Both the position numbers and the translations under genes were made by a program. From Negativibacillus massiliensis (GTDB lineage Bacteria > Bacillota > Clostridia > Oscillospirales > Ruminococcaceae): a stretch of DNA of 64,000 bases. Location: positions 1 through 64,000 of the forward strand of contig NZ_FTRU01000008.1 in NCBI RefSeq assembly GCF_900148495.1. Direction: 5' to 3'. Of this stretch, positions 18,116 to 26,841 are shown in pieces. The notes below the pieces were generated by a model. That model ran no database searches. It saw only the letters and a list, made by a program, of their open reading frames with translations, and was not told the origin of the DNA. Numbering within the stretch: position 1 is the stretch's first letter; every line of letters begins with the position of its first letter.

Positions 18116-18257
18116 TTTTGGAATGAGAGGAATTTAAAAGAAATTTAAAATTTGACTATCCAAAACTCTTTTTGCAGCTGCAATTTGTTGAAGTTGGAGA
18201 AAAATAGGTTTTCGGCGAAAAAACAGCATAAACAGGCGAAAAATCGCGCGCAGAGTG

Positions 18258-18286
18258 TTGACAAAACAGAGTTTGGATACTATAAT
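18258..18286 (+). promoter_or_regulatory. promoter of yceD-rpmF
   Basis: Perfect TTGACA (18258-18263) and TATAAT (18281-18286), 17-base spacer. One of the best promoters in the window. Confidence 0.88.
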
Positions 18287-18291
18287 TAATT

Positions 18292-18425
18292 CTGTTACGG
18301 ACTGATTCGGAGGGATAAGTCTGTCCCGGAAAGGTCGGCTTCTGGCGGAGCGGACGGGGTCAGTTTGTGCTGTAACAGGACCGAAGCAAAGCTGTTGCAG
18401 AGAATGGGGATACCATTTTTATGGG
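18292..18425 (+). ncRNA. structured 5' leader of yceD-rpmF (candidate cis-regulatory RNA)
   Basis: The ~145-base leader folds on inspection: CTGTTAC (18292-18298) pairs with GTAACAG (18372-18378), and inside it ACTGA pairs with TCAGT; further GGGA/TCCC pairing fills the loop. A small hairpin CCATTTTTATGG lies just before the ribosome binding site. No known riboswitch or ribosomal-protein leader is recognised. Confidence 0.4.
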
Positions 18426-18439
18426 AAAGGAAAATTATT

Positions 18440-18973
18440 ATGCAGCTTGACCTGAAAAAATTGTTCGATGCCGAAGAACAGGTTCTTCCGTTTTCGATGG
18501 AACTTGATTTGAGCGGAGTGGAACAGTGGGGCGATCGTCCATTTAAAACACCGATCGCAATCAAAGGCGAAGTGCAGAACCGCGCAGGTATCGTTACGGT
18601 ACGCTATGATGCGGATTATATCCTTTCCGCAAGTTGTGCCAGATGCCTGGAACCGGTAGAGCAGAAAAAACACCAGGAGTTTTTCCATACTGTGGTGCGC
18701 AAGCTCAACCAGCAGGAAGATGATGATTATCTTGTCTGCGAAGACGGTATTCTGGATATGGATACCCTTGCACAGGACGACATACTTCTTGAGCTACCAA
18801 TCAGGATGCTGTGTTCGGAGGACTGCAAAGGACTGTGTCCAATGTGTGGCTGCAACCTTAATAAGGAAACATGCAGCTGTCAGGAACCCGTATGGGAGAC
18901 AAACCGTCGAGTCAAGGCATTCGACAATCTGGAATGGTCTGATGAGGAAGAAGATCAGAACCTTCCATCTTAA
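18440..18973 (+). CDS. YceD family protein (DUF177)
   Basis: A 177-residue protein of the DUF177/YceD family, which is almost always encoded directly before rpmF and is linked to 23S rRNA processing or ribosome assembly. Characteristic cysteines are present: CARC near residue 75 and the C-terminal CSEDCKGLCPMCG, with CSC after it, suggesting a zinc site. The ATG is preceded by GGAAAGGA. It shares promoter and transcript with rpmF 42 bases downstream. Confidence 0.92.
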   Translation: MQLDLKKLFDAEEQVLPFSMELDLSGVEQWGDRPFKTPIAIKGEVQNRAGIVTVRYDADYILSASCARCLEPVEQKKHQEFFHTVVRKLNQQEDDDYLVCEDGILDMDTLAQDDILLELPIRMLCSEDCKGLCPMCGCNLNKETCSCQEPVWETNRRVKAFDNLEWSDEEEDQNLPS

Positions 18974-19015
18974 CACTTTTTATGATTTTACGATAATTTA
19001 AGGAGATGCACAAAA

Positions 19016-19195
19016 ATGGCAGTACCAAAGAGAAAAGTATCTAGAGCACGCAGAGATAAAAGACGTTCCAACGTATGGAAACTCGACACACCAGCATTTT
19101 CTATCTGCCCACAGTGCGGTGAGCTGAAAGCTCCTCACAAAGTATGTGGCAACTGTGGCTACTACAAAGGCAGAGAAGTAATCAAAAAAGACTAA
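19016..19195 (+). CDS. rpmF: 50S ribosomal protein L32
   Basis: A 59-residue protein beginning MAVPKRKVSRARRDKRRS, the family N terminus. It contains a four-cysteine zinc ribbon, CPQCG near residue 33 and CGNCG near residue 46. AAGGAG lies 9 bases before the ATG. It is the second gene of the yceD-rpmF unit and is followed by a strong terminator. Component of the large ribosomal subunit. Confidence 0.97.
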   Translation: MAVPKRKVSRARRDKRRSNVWKLDTPAFSICPQCGELKAPHKVCGNCGYYKGREVIKKD

Positions 19196-19228
19196 TTTTT
19201 GATTACAAAGTCTAATCTGGCAAAAGAA

Positions 19229-19267
19229 GGGCAGAGGGGAATCACTTCCCTTCCTGCCCATTTTTTA
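19229..19267 (+). terminator. Rho-independent terminator after rpmF
   Basis: GGGCAG..GGGGAA pairs with TTCCC..CTGCCC, then a run of T. Confidence 0.88.
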
Positions 19268-19300
19268 TGTAACAGTTTTTAAGGGAAAGGAGCCGAACAG

Positions 19301-20608
19301 ATGGCAGTAAGAATCACCAGCGTGGAGCCGGGAAGTCCCGCCAGACGCGCAAGGATACACAAGGGGGATACCCTCATCAGTATCAACGGCAACGCAATCA
19401 CCGACGTGCTGGACTATCGGTTCTATATGACCGATGAACACCTGGAGATCCTGCTGTGCGATGAGGAAAGAAAGGTCCGTACCGTTGTTGTGGATAAGGA
19501 CGAATACGACGACCTGGGGCTGGAGTTTGAAACCTATCTGATGGACCGTCAAATGGGCTGCAAAAACAAATGCATCTTCTGCTTTGTGGATCAAACCCCT
19601 CCGGGAATGCGCAAGAGCCTTTATTTTAAGGACGACGATACCCGCATGTCCTTTTTGTTCGGCAACTATACAACCCTGACAAACTTAAAAGAGGACGACA
19701 TCCGCCGCATCATCAAGATGCATGTCAGTCCAATCAATATTTCGGTGCACACCATGAATCCGCAGCTTCGCGTTGAGATGATGAAAAACCCATTTGCGGG
19801 GGAAGCACTCAAATTTGTGAAGATGCTTACCGAAGGTGGAATCAAGGTCAATACCCAGATCGTGCTGTGTCCGGGATATAACGATGGACAGGAGCTGGAA
19901 TACAGCATTTCCGAGCTTGCAAAACTTGGTCCGAATGTTCAGAGCATTGCCGTTGTTCCGGTGGGACTCACCAAGCATCGGGAAGGGTTAGCCCCGATAC
20001 GCACCGTTTCTCCAAAGGAAGCCGAGCAGGTAATCGAAACACTGGAAAAGTGGGGAGACTACTTTGTGAAGGAGTATGGGGCAAGAACGGTTTACGCTTC
20101 GGATGAATTTTATATCCTTGCAGGAAAGCCGTTTCCGGAGTATGATTTCTATGAGGATTTTGCTCAGCTGGAGAATGGTGTAGGCATGATGACCCTGATG
20201 CAGCATGATTTTGCATTGGCTCTTTCGGAAGAAAACAGGACAGTATCAGCGCCGCGCAAAGTGACCATTGCGACCGGAGAGCTTGCCTTCCCAATGATGC
20301 ATGATTTTGCACAGAGAGTCGGGGAAAAATTCCCGCAGGTACAGGTGCAGATCAAAAAGATTATCAACGACTTTTTCGGGCACACCATTACCGTAGCGGG
20401 ATTGGTGACCGGACAGGATCTGTTAAAGCAGCTTGAGTATGTGGAGATCGGAGACGAATTGCTGATTCCTGCAAACATGCTGCGGCATGAACAGGACAAG
20501 TTTCTGGATGATGTTACACTCGAAGAGGTAAGGGAGAAGCTGGGTGTCGAGGTTACACCGGTGGAGAACGATGCGTTCGAGTTGCTTGACCGGATGCTGG
20601 GACTCTAA
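19301..20608 (+). CDS. DUF512 radical SAM-like protein with N-terminal PDZ
   Basis: A 435-residue protein of the DUF512 family found in clostridia and related anaerobes. Residues ~1-65 form a PDZ-like domain (VEPGSPARRARIHKGDTLIS). A cysteine motif CKNKCIFCF (near residue 89) matches the radical SAM CxxxCxxC arrangement, and DUF512 follows at the C terminus (TGELAFPMM segment near 325). The reaction is unknown. It lies downstream of yceD-rpmF and upstream of der, a neighbourhood hinting at a translation or ribosome-related task, but that is only suggestive. AAAGGAG precedes the ATG. Confidence 0.9.
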   Translation: MAVRITSVEPGSPARRARIHKGDTLISINGNAITDVLDYRFYMTDEHLEILLCDEERKVRTVVVDKDEYDDLGLEFETYLMDRQMGCKNKCIFCFVDQTPPGMRKSLYFKDDDTRMSFLFGNYTTLTNLKEDDIRRIIKMHVSPINISVHTMNPQLRVEMMKNPFAGEALKFVKMLTEGGIKVNTQIVLCPGYNDGQELEYSISELAKLGPNVQSIAVVPVGLTKHREGLAPIRTVSPKEAEQVIETLEKWGDYFVKEYGARTVYASDEFYILAGKPFPEYDFYEDFAQLENGVGMMTLMQHDFALALSEENRTVSAPRKVTIATGELAFPMMHDFAQRVGEKFPQVQVQIKKIINDFFGHTITVAGLVTGQDLLKQLEYVEIGDELLIPANMLRHEQDKFLDDVTLEEVREKLGVEVTPVENDAFELLDRMLGL

Positions 20609-20624
20609 CGAGTTGTTTAAAAAG

Positions 20625-21148
20625 AGAACAAAACAAAAGTTTTCGTCCACCTTTTTCAAGAGCAGGCTGAGCCTGTACGCTGTTCGCCTACGGCGTAAAG
20701 ACGGGTAGTGTAAAAAATAAAGTTTTTGATCGAACTTTTTTCAAAAAGTTCGTGGTGTCCAGAGGCGACGCCTTTGGGCGCACTCCGCAGAGTGCGAAAA
20801 ATCTTTTATCGTCAGGCGTATTTTTGAAAGTTTGAAAACTTTTTACAAGAAAAAAAGTTTTCAAGAACTGACTATTTAAGTAAACTGTCCTCAAAAATTA
20901 TCCGGTGGATGATTTTTGACGGTAGAAATCTGTTCCAGTTTGTGTGGCGCGTCGCTGTACACAGGCACACTTTCCGTGTGCCACGCACTGACGTGCGACA
21001 GCACCGAAATTGCTTCTCTGCCTCTATCGTTTTTTATTATTTATATTTTTTCAAGGTGTGTCGCCTTCTGCGGAAGGCAACCAAGGGCTTTGCCCTTTGG
21101 AAACCCACAATTTTTTGAAAAAATTGAGTAAAACTTTTGTTTTGCTCT
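20625..21148. repeat. mosaic hairpin repeat, copy 5
   Basis: Two partial units in tandem: a truncated CGTCCACCTTTTTC module with the TTCGCCTACGGCG segment, then a fuller unit with GATCGAAC..GTTCG, CCAGAGGC..GCCTTTGG, CGCACTCCGCAGAGTGCG, a TTGAAAACTTTTT..AAAAAGTTTTCAA hairpin (20832-20863), AAAAATTATCC..GGATGATTTTT, a GGCACAC hairpin, and a reversed end module (GCCTTCTGCGGAAGGC; AATTTTTTGAAAAAATT). No credible gene in 20609-21196. Confidence 0.8.
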
Positions 21149-21196
21149 AACATACGAATCCTATCAATTAAGTTACAACAGAAAGTGAGGTTTTCT

Positions 21197-22531
21197 ATGG
21201 CAGTCAGACCAGTAGTTGCTGTGGTGGGTCGCCCAAATGTCGGCAAATCCACCCTGTTTAATAAGCTGATCGGTCAGCGTCTTTCCATCGTGGAAGATAC
21301 TCCAGGCGTTACCCGTGACCGAATCTATGCGTCCTGTGAATGGCGCAACCATGAAATTATGCTGGTTGATACCGGCGGTATCGAACCATACTCGGATGAT
21401 ATTATCCTTTCTCAGATGCGCCGTCAGGCACAGCTTGCAATCGAAAGCGCAGAAGTGACCATTCTGGTGGTTGATATGAAGACTGGTATTACCGCAACCG
21501 ATCAGGAAGTCGCTGCAATGCTGCAAAAGAGCGGCAAGCCGATTGTTCTGTGCGTTAATAAATGTGATGGTGTCGGAGATCCTCCGCCGGAATTCTATGA
21601 ATTTTATAACCTGGGACTGGGTGAGCCGATTGCGGTTTCTTCTGTCCATGGCCATGGTACCGGTGACCTGCTGGATGCAGTATATCAGTACCTCGATTTC
21701 TCCGATGAAGGAGAATATGGCGAAGACAGCATTACAGTTGCAATTGTAGGCCGTCCAAATGCGGGTAAATCCTCTCTGGTAAACCGTATTGCCGGCAGAG
21801 AAGCGGTTATCGTTTCGGATATCGCAGGAACCACCCGTGATGCAACCGATACCGTGATTGAAAACCAGTACGGCAAGTTTGTATTTATTGATACAGCCGG
21901 CATTCGCCGCAAGAGCAAGGTTGAGGAAGCTATCGAAAAATACAGCGTGCTGCGCGCTTATATGGCGGTAGACCGCTCCAACGTCTGCATCATCATGATT
22001 GATGCAACCAAGGGATTCAGTGAGCAGGACTCCAAAATTGCCGGATATGCTCATGAGCAGGGTAAAGCTTGCATCATTGCAATCAACAAATGGGATGCGG
22101 TTGAGGACAAGACCGATAAGACCATGCAGGAAATGAAGAAACAGCTGGATATCGACTTCAGCTTTATGCCGTATGCACCGATGGTCTTCATCTCCGCGCA
22201 GACCGGACAGCGCGTTGAAAAACTGTATGAGATGATCAAGGCAGTGGATGAACAGAACGCTCGCCGCATTTCCACAGGTATGCTCAACGATATGCTCAAC
22301 TATGCGACCGCTCGCGTTCAGCCGCCGTCTGATAAGGGAAAACGCCTGAAGATTTACTACATGACTCAGGTTTCCACCAGACCACCAACATTTGCTTGCT
22401 TTGTTAACCGTGCAGAGCTGTTCCACTTTTCCTATCAGCGCTATCTGGAAAACCAGATCCGCGAAAACTTTGGATTTGAAGGAACTCCAATCCGTATGCT
22501 GGTTCGCGAAAAAGGTGACAAAAAACAATAG
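21197..22531 (+). CDS. der: ribosome assembly GTPase Der (EngA)
   Basis: A 444-residue essential GTPase with two tandem G domains, acting in 50S subunit maturation. The first P-loop is GRPNVGKST (residues ~10-18) with DTPG at ~33; the second is GRPNAGKSS (~188) with DTAG; NKCD and NKWD specify guanine in each. A C-terminal KH-like domain follows (from ~365). AGTGAGG precedes the ATG at 21197; the frame is open 60 bases further upstream. It probably shares its transcript with few others, since plsY has its own promoter. Confidence 0.97.
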   Translation: MAVRPVVAVVGRPNVGKSTLFNKLIGQRLSIVEDTPGVTRDRIYASCEWRNHEIMLVDTGGIEPYSDDIILSQMRRQAQLAIESAEVTILVVDMKTGITATDQEVAAMLQKSGKPIVLCVNKCDGVGDPPPEFYEFYNLGLGEPIAVSSVHGHGTGDLLDAVYQYLDFSDEGEYGEDSITVAIVGRPNAGKSSLVNRIAGREAVIVSDIAGTTRDATDTVIENQYGKFVFIDTAGIRRKSKVEEAIEKYSVLRAYMAVDRSNVCIIMIDATKGFSEQDSKIAGYAHEQGKACIIAINKWDAVEDKTDKTMQEMKKQLDIDFSFMPYAPMVFISAQTGQRVEKLYEMIKAVDEQNARRISTGMLNDMLNYATARVQPPSDKGKRLKIYYMTQVSTRPPTFACFVNRAELFHFSYQRYLENQIRENFGFEGTPIRMLVREKGDKKQ

Positions 22532-22574
22532 CGTTTCTCGGGAAGCTCCTCATCAGAGGAGCTTCTTTTTTGTT

Positions 22575-22650
22575 TGTACCGAAGGTAAACGGAAGTTTTT
22601 TGTCAAACTTTTGTACACAAAAGTTTGCGGGGGGTAAACAGCACAAGATG
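22575..22650. repeat. mosaic repeat fragment, copy 6
   Basis: A short remnant: GTCAAACTTTTGTACACAAAAGTTTGCGG resembles the end module (stem CAAACTTTTG / CAAAAGTTTG). A GGAAGCTCC..GGAGCTTC hairpin with T run at 22539-22572, just before it, is the likely der terminator. Confidence 0.5.
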
Positions 22651-22706
22651 TGCTATGGGCAGTACCCCTGTGACGCATGACAATAAAAAGAAAAGGCAAC
22701 AAGGGG

Positions 22707-22735
22707 TTGCATTATAGTGAAACACTTGATACAAT
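22707..22735 (+). promoter_or_regulatory. promoter of plsY-GNAT-gpsA
   Basis: TTGCAT (22707-22712), 17 bases, TACAAT (22730-22735), 24 bases before plsY. Confidence 0.65.
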
Positions 22736-22758
22736 AGTAGAGAAGGAGGATGAAGAAA

Positions 22759-23439
22759 ATGGAAGTTTCACAGACCATGCTCAATGTTGGAGCGTGTGTG
22801 CTGGCAGGGGTGATTGCCTACCTGCTGGGAAGCATCAGTTTCGCTATCATTGTATCAAGAATTTATGCACATGACGATGTGCGCAAATACGGGAGCAAAA
22901 ATGCAGGAATGACCAATATCCTGAGAACCTATGGAAAGATGCCAGCGTTTTTTACCCTGCTGGGAGATTTTCTCAAAGGTGTTCTGGCGGTTGTTATTGG
23001 AAGATGGATCTTTTCGGTCTTTGGCGTCACAGAGTTTGACGCAGGCTATCTTGCAGGATTTTTTGCCCTGTTGGGCCATCTGTACCCGATTTATTTTGGA
23101 TTCAAAGGAGGCAAAGGTGTTCTTACCTCTTTGGGAATTATACTGGTTGTAAATCCACTGGTGTTTTTTATCCTTTTGATTATCTTTTTGCCGGTTTTGT
23201 TTATCACAAGAATTGTTTCGTTGGTTTCGGTTACTGGCGCACTGCTCTATCCGTTTGTTACATTGATCGTTGATCTGTGCCTGAGAAAACCGCTGTTGTT
23301 TGACTTCTTGTTTGCAGCGTTGTTCTCTGTCATTGTAATCTTTAAGCATCGCGGCAACATCCAACGTTTGATTAATGGAACCGAACGCCGAATTGGCGAT
23401 AAAAAAACAGATATCCCTCAAACAGAGTCGAAAAATTAG
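22759..23439 (+). CDS. plsY: glycerol-3-phosphate acyltransferase PlsY
   Basis: A 226-residue membrane enzyme that transfers an acyl group from acyl phosphate to glycerol-3-phosphate, the first step of phospholipid synthesis. Family motifs seen: YLLGSISFA near the start, GSKNAGMTNILRTYG (motif 1), GDFLKG and FGFKGGKGVLTSLG (motif 2). About five membrane segments. AAGGAGG is 9 bases before the ATG at 22759; the ATG at 22750 is too close to it. It is followed by a GNAT gene and gpsA, which supplies the substrate, so the three form a lipid-precursor operon. The C-terminal ~25 residues are hydrophilic. Confidence 0.95.
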   Translation: MEVSQTMLNVGACVLAGVIAYLLGSISFAIIVSRIYAHDDVRKYGSKNAGMTNILRTYGKMPAFFTLLGDFLKGVLAVVIGRWIFSVFGVTEFDAGYLAGFFALLGHLYPIYFGFKGGKGVLTSLGIILVVNPLVFFILLIIFLPVLFITRIVSLVSVTGALLYPFVTLIVDLCLRKPLLFDFLFAALFSVIVIFKHRGNIQRLINGTERRIGDKKTDIPQTESKN

Positions 23440-23450
23440 GAGGGACGGCT

Positions 23451-23918
23451 ATGATTTCCCTGCATACCCCAAAAATAGAAGAACTTTCCTTTCGACAAGC
23501 TTTGCTTGCTGATCCAGCTACAATGGCATATAATGCCAGATGGGGCGGCTGCATTGACTTCCCGCAGAAAAAATGGGCTGATTGGTATGATCGATGGATT
23601 GTAAACACACAGGGAAAGCGGTTTTATGCCTATCTGTATAACGGAGAGGAAAAGTGCTTTGTCGGTGAAGTAGCCTGTCATCTGGACGAGGAAAGCGGCA
23701 GATATCTTCTGAATGTCATTGTACATGACCGATTCCGTGGCAGAGGATATGGCACAAAGGGATTGGAACTTTTGTGTGCTCAATGCCGAAAAATAGGCTG
23801 TATCGAGGTATATGATGATATCGCGGTGGATAATCCAAGCCTTTCTCTGTTTCTGAAACAAGGGTTTTGTGAAGTCGGACGAACGGAAGATGCTGTTATC
23901 ATGAAAAAATACTTGTAA
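23451..23918 (+). CDS. GNAT family N-acetyltransferase
   Basis: A 155-residue GCN5-type acetyltransferase. The acetyl-CoA binding motif A is seen in VIVHDRFRGRGYGTKGLELL (residues ~90-109), and the final strand-turn (NPSLSLFLKQGFCEVGR) is typical. It lies 11 bases after plsY and 24 bases before gpsA, so it belongs to their operon. The substrate cannot be deduced; RimI-like protein acetylation or small-molecule modification are both possible. Confidence 0.9.
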   Translation: MISLHTPKIEELSFRQALLADPATMAYNARWGGCIDFPQKKWADWYDRWIVNTQGKRFYAYLYNGEEKCFVGEVACHLDEESGRYLLNVIVHDRFRGRGYGTKGLELLCAQCRKIGCIEVYDDIAVDNPSLSLFLKQGFCEVGRTEDAVIMKKYL

Positions 23919-23942
23919 AAACGATAGAAAGAAGGGAAGCAC

Positions 23943-24950
23943 ATGGCAAAGGTGATGGTACTGGGTGCAGGAGGATTTGGAATCTCGCTTGCCTTGATGT
24001 GTCATCGATATGGCCACGAGGTAACCGTCTGGTCTCATCGGGAAGAAGAAGTGATTCGGCTGCGGGAAGAACGGGAGCAGAAAAAACTGTTGCCGGGAGT
24101 AAAAATCCCACAGGAAATCGTATTTACAGCGACTCTGGAGCCTGCTAAGTACAGTGATCTGATTATTATGGCAGTTCCATCCTTTGCAGTGCGTCAGACA
24201 GCACATCGCTTGAAAGAGCATATTGGTACGAACAGTATCATTGTCTGTGTAGCAAAAGGTCTGGAAGCGGACACTTTCCTTGATTTTTCGACCGTTATTT
24301 CTCAGGAAATCCCGGATCATCCAAATGTCGTGCTTTCCGGACCATCCCATGCAGAGGAAGTCAGCAGGGGAGAAGCAACTACTGTTACGGTTGCATCCAA
24401 AGACAGAGCGGCGGCACATCAGGTACAGGACTGGCTGATGAATCCGGATTTTCGCGTTTATGTCAATGACGATCTGGTTGGAGTTGAACTGGGAGGTGCA
24501 CTCAAGAACATCATCGCTGTGGCGGCTGGAATCGCCGATGGCGTTGGTTTGGGTGACAATGCAAAAGCAGCCCTCATGACCAGAGGAATCACCGAGATCG
24601 CCCGTCTAGGCGTGGCAATGGGCGGACATCAGGAAACGTTTGCCGGACTTTCCGGTATCGGCGATCTGGTGGTTACCTGTACCAGCATGCATTCCAGAAA
24701 TCGAAGATTTGGAATTTTGGTCGGTCAGGGAGTGCCGGTACAACAGGCGCTCGAACAGGTGGGCATGGTGGTAGAAGGATATTCTTGTACTAAAGTTGCT
24801 CATGATCTGGCTGAAAAAATGGGAGTCGAGATGCCGATCACCAGCCAGACCTATCAGGTGTTGTATGAGGGAAAAAGCCCGAAAGATGCCGTTCGGGATC
24901 TGATGGGAAGACCAAAGAAAAAGGAAATTGAACACACCTGGGTAGTTTAA
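23943..24950 (+). CDS. gpsA: NAD(P)-dependent glycerol-3-phosphate dehydrogenase
   Basis: A 335-residue cytoplasmic enzyme reducing dihydroxyacetone phosphate to glycerol-3-phosphate for phospholipid synthesis. It has the N-terminal nucleotide-binding motif VLGAGGFGISLA, the segment VLSGPSHAEEV, and the catalytic lysine region GGALKNIIAVAAGIADG, followed by GDLVVTCTSMHSRNRRFG. Length matches the family. It closes the plsY operon, and a strong terminator follows. Confidence 0.96.
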   Translation: MAKVMVLGAGGFGISLALMCHRYGHEVTVWSHREEEVIRLREEREQKKLLPGVKIPQEIVFTATLEPAKYSDLIIMAVPSFAVRQTAHRLKEHIGTNSIIVCVAKGLEADTFLDFSTVISQEIPDHPNVVLSGPSHAEEVSRGEATTVTVASKDRAAAHQVQDWLMNPDFRVYVNDDLVGVELGGALKNIIAVAAGIADGVGLGDNAKAALMTRGITEIARLGVAMGGHQETFAGLSGIGDLVVTCTSMHSRNRRFGILVGQGVPVQQALEQVGMVVEGYSCTKVAHDLAEKMGVEMPITSQTYQVLYEGKSPKDAVRDLMGRPKKKEIEHTWVV

Positions 24951-24967
24951 CTCTAAAAAGAGAAAAG

Positions 24968-25002
24968 AAAAGCGGAAGCTCATTTGAGCTTCCGCTTTTT
25001 GC
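24968..25002 (+). terminator. Rho-independent terminator after gpsA
   Basis: AAAAGCGGAAGCTCA / TGAGCTTCCGCTTTTT hairpin. Confidence 0.92.
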
Positions 25003-25084
25003 ATTAGTGCTTTATCGAAGAACTTTCGCCAATAAGCGAAAGTTCAACAACCGCCCGCTATGCGGGTGGATTAGGGCTTAAGCA

Positions 25085-25152
25085 AAGAAACATCCTTTCT
25101 GGTAAAATAGAGATTGTTCAAGCCTCTAAAAAACCAGGAAAGGATGTTTCTT
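25085..25152 (+). promoter_or_regulatory. translation-blocking hairpin upstream of tnpA
   Basis: Two perfect 15-base complementary arms, 25085-25099 and 25138-25152. The right arm contains the ribosome binding site (AGGAAAGG) and ends at the tnpA ATG. IS200 is known to repress its own transposase by such a 5' stem-loop, so this fits the family. Confidence 0.8.
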
Positions 25153-25179
25153 ATGGCAAATAGTTTAGCACATACCAAA
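25153..25179 (+). pseudogene. tnpA: IS200-type transposase, 5' fragment
   Basis: Nine codons reading MANSLAHTK, the standard N terminus of clostridial IS200 TnpA, which normally continues W-x-C-K-Y-H-I-V-F. The frame is interrupted after the AAA codon by the serine-recombinase element. The continuation is at 32801. Confidence 0.85.
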
Positions 25180-25182
25180 GTA

Positions 25183-25204
25183 CAGTTTACAAGGGACTAC
25201 ACAG
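25183..25204 (+). repeat. left terminal inverted repeat of the mobilizable element
   Basis: CAGTTTACAAGGGACTACAC then AG. It matches the complement of 32773-32796 with one mismatch in the first 20 bases. Confidence 0.8.
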
Positions 25205-25235
25205 GGTAGGTATCTGACGGGAGGGGTGCCGCCAG

Positions 25236-26747
25236 TCAGATTTTCCATGTGATGTTCAAGCTGTCGCTTGTGGCGGCTATGGTGGTGATCATCAAATCCA
25301 CCACACGCCGCTTGTCATCAAAAGATACATTCTCCCAGGTATCGAGGTAGCCGGAAATCTGGCTGACCTGTTCCGGGCTGATGGCCTCCACAGTCAACTC
25401 CGCTATCCTTGCCAGAAGTTCCTGCTTGCGCCCGTCCAGTTCCGCTATCTTCACATTCACATAGGAGAACAGGACATTGTTTGCCCCCGTCAGACTGTCC
25501 ACCAGCTTTTCAATCTCGCTGTCTACATGGGCAAGTTCCACTTGCAGGGCGGTGATTTTCGGGTTTGCCTTTGCCGCTTTCTTTTTTCCTGTCAGCGTCT
25601 TGTAGCTTGCCAGCTTCTTTACCATCTGCTGATAAACAACCGCTTCCAGTTCCGAAGTGATGATTTTCCCACAGCCAGGACAGCTTTTATTGTCCAGCCG
25701 TTTCGTGCAGCGGAGATACTGTTTGCCGGAGGGATTGTAGATACTCATAAGAGCATACCCGCAATTCCCGCACTTGATTTTTCCTGCCAGCCATGTGTGG
25801 GTGGCTTTCCGGGCAGACTGGATTTTCATGTTGTTCATCAGCTTCTTGCGGCAGGTCAGCCAGGTGTCGGAGGGGACGATACCCTCATGGGGAGCCAGTA
25901 CCAGCATTTGGTCTTTTAAGTCGTTTTTCTTGCTGGCCTTTACATCTCGCCCTTGATACAGATAGCAGCCGTTCATGCCCGTAAAATCGGCAACGTCATT
26001 GACAATGACTGTACCTTGACTTTTGAAAAATTCGTACACATCAAGGTCTGCCTGCACATAGACAGGATTGCGTAACATCTGCGCCAGCGTGGGGCGTATC
26101 AGCTCTTTGCCATGGAACAAAATCCCCTGTTCGGCAAAGTACCGGGTAATGTCCCCGTAGGAAGTTGTGGGCTGGGCGTACATCTCAAACATCAGCCGGA
26201 TATTGGCCGCTTCCTCCGGGTTTACCACCAGCTTCTTTGTGTTGATACCGTCCATCTTGATAGGCTCCGTATGGAAGCCGTAAGGGGCTTTCCCGCCCAT
26301 CTTAAAGCCCCGCTGACTGCGGGAGTAGTAAGCGTCCGTTACCCGCTTCTGTATCGTTTCCCGTTCAAGCTGGGCGAACACGATACAGATATTCAGCATG
26401 GCCCGTCCCATCGGCATGGAGGTATCAAACTTTTCCGTAGAGGACACAAACTCCACATTGTACTGCTGGAACAGCTCCATCATGTTGGCAAAGTCCAGAA
26501 TGGAACGGCTGATACGGTCGAGCTTGTAAACCACGACCTTTGCAATCAAGCCCCGCTTGATGTCCCGCACCAGTTCTTGAAACTTCGGACGGTCTGTGTT
26601 CTTGCCGCTGTACCCTTTGTCTGTGTATTCCTTGCAGTTACCGCCTTTCAACTCGTATTTGCAAAATTCAATCTGGCTTTCAATGGAAATGCTGTCCTTT
26701 TTGTCTACCGATTGTCTTGCATAGATTGCGTCTATCCGATTGTTCAT
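25236..26747 (-). CDS. large serine recombinase (integrase of the mobilizable element)
   Basis: A 503-residue site-specific recombinase that excises and inserts the element. Residues 1-150 are the resolvase-type catalytic domain: YARQS with the nucleophilic serine at ~13, then the conserved KLDRISRS segment. The recombinase domain follows (GFKMGGKAPYGF), then a zinc ribbon (CGNCGY .. CTKRL .. CPGCG, ~340-370) and a C-terminal coiled coil. The gene ends 32 bases from the left repeat and points towards it, as is usual in Tn4451-like elements. AAAGGAGCG precedes the ATG. Confidence 0.95.
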   Translation of the reverse strand: MNNRIDAIYARQSVDKKDSISIESQIEFCKYELKGGNCKEYTDKGYSGKNTDRPKFQELVRDIKRGLIAKVVVYKLDRISRSILDFANMMELFQQYNVEFVSSTEKFDTSMPMGRAMLNICIVFAQLERETIQKRVTDAYYSRSQRGFKMGGKAPYGFHTEPIKMDGINTKKLVVNPEEAANIRLMFEMYAQPTTSYGDITRYFAEQGILFHGKELIRPTLAQMLRNPVYVQADLDVYEFFKSQGTVIVNDVADFTGMNGCYLYQGRDVKASKKNDLKDQMLVLAPHEGIVPSDTWLTCRKKLMNNMKIQSARKATHTWLAGKIKCGNCGYALMSIYNPSGKQYLRCTKRLDNKSCPGCGKIITSELEAVVYQQMVKKLASYKTLTGKKKAAKANPKITALQVELAHVDSEIEKLVDSLTGANNVLFSYVNVKIAELDGRKQELLARIAELTVEAISPEQVSQISGYLDTWENVSFDDKRRVVDLMITTIAATSDSLNITWKI

Positions 26748-26841
26748 ATTGTCGCTCCTTTTCTTAAAAAAGAAACGGAGCTGCTGACAGTTCTATTATA
26801 CCGCCAGCAGCCCCGCAAATCAATGATGGGTTTGGAAAACC

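Noticed and set aside
20909-21131. Two ~70-codon frames upstream of der
   Set aside because: They fall entirely within mosaic repeat copy 5 and have no ribosome binding site.
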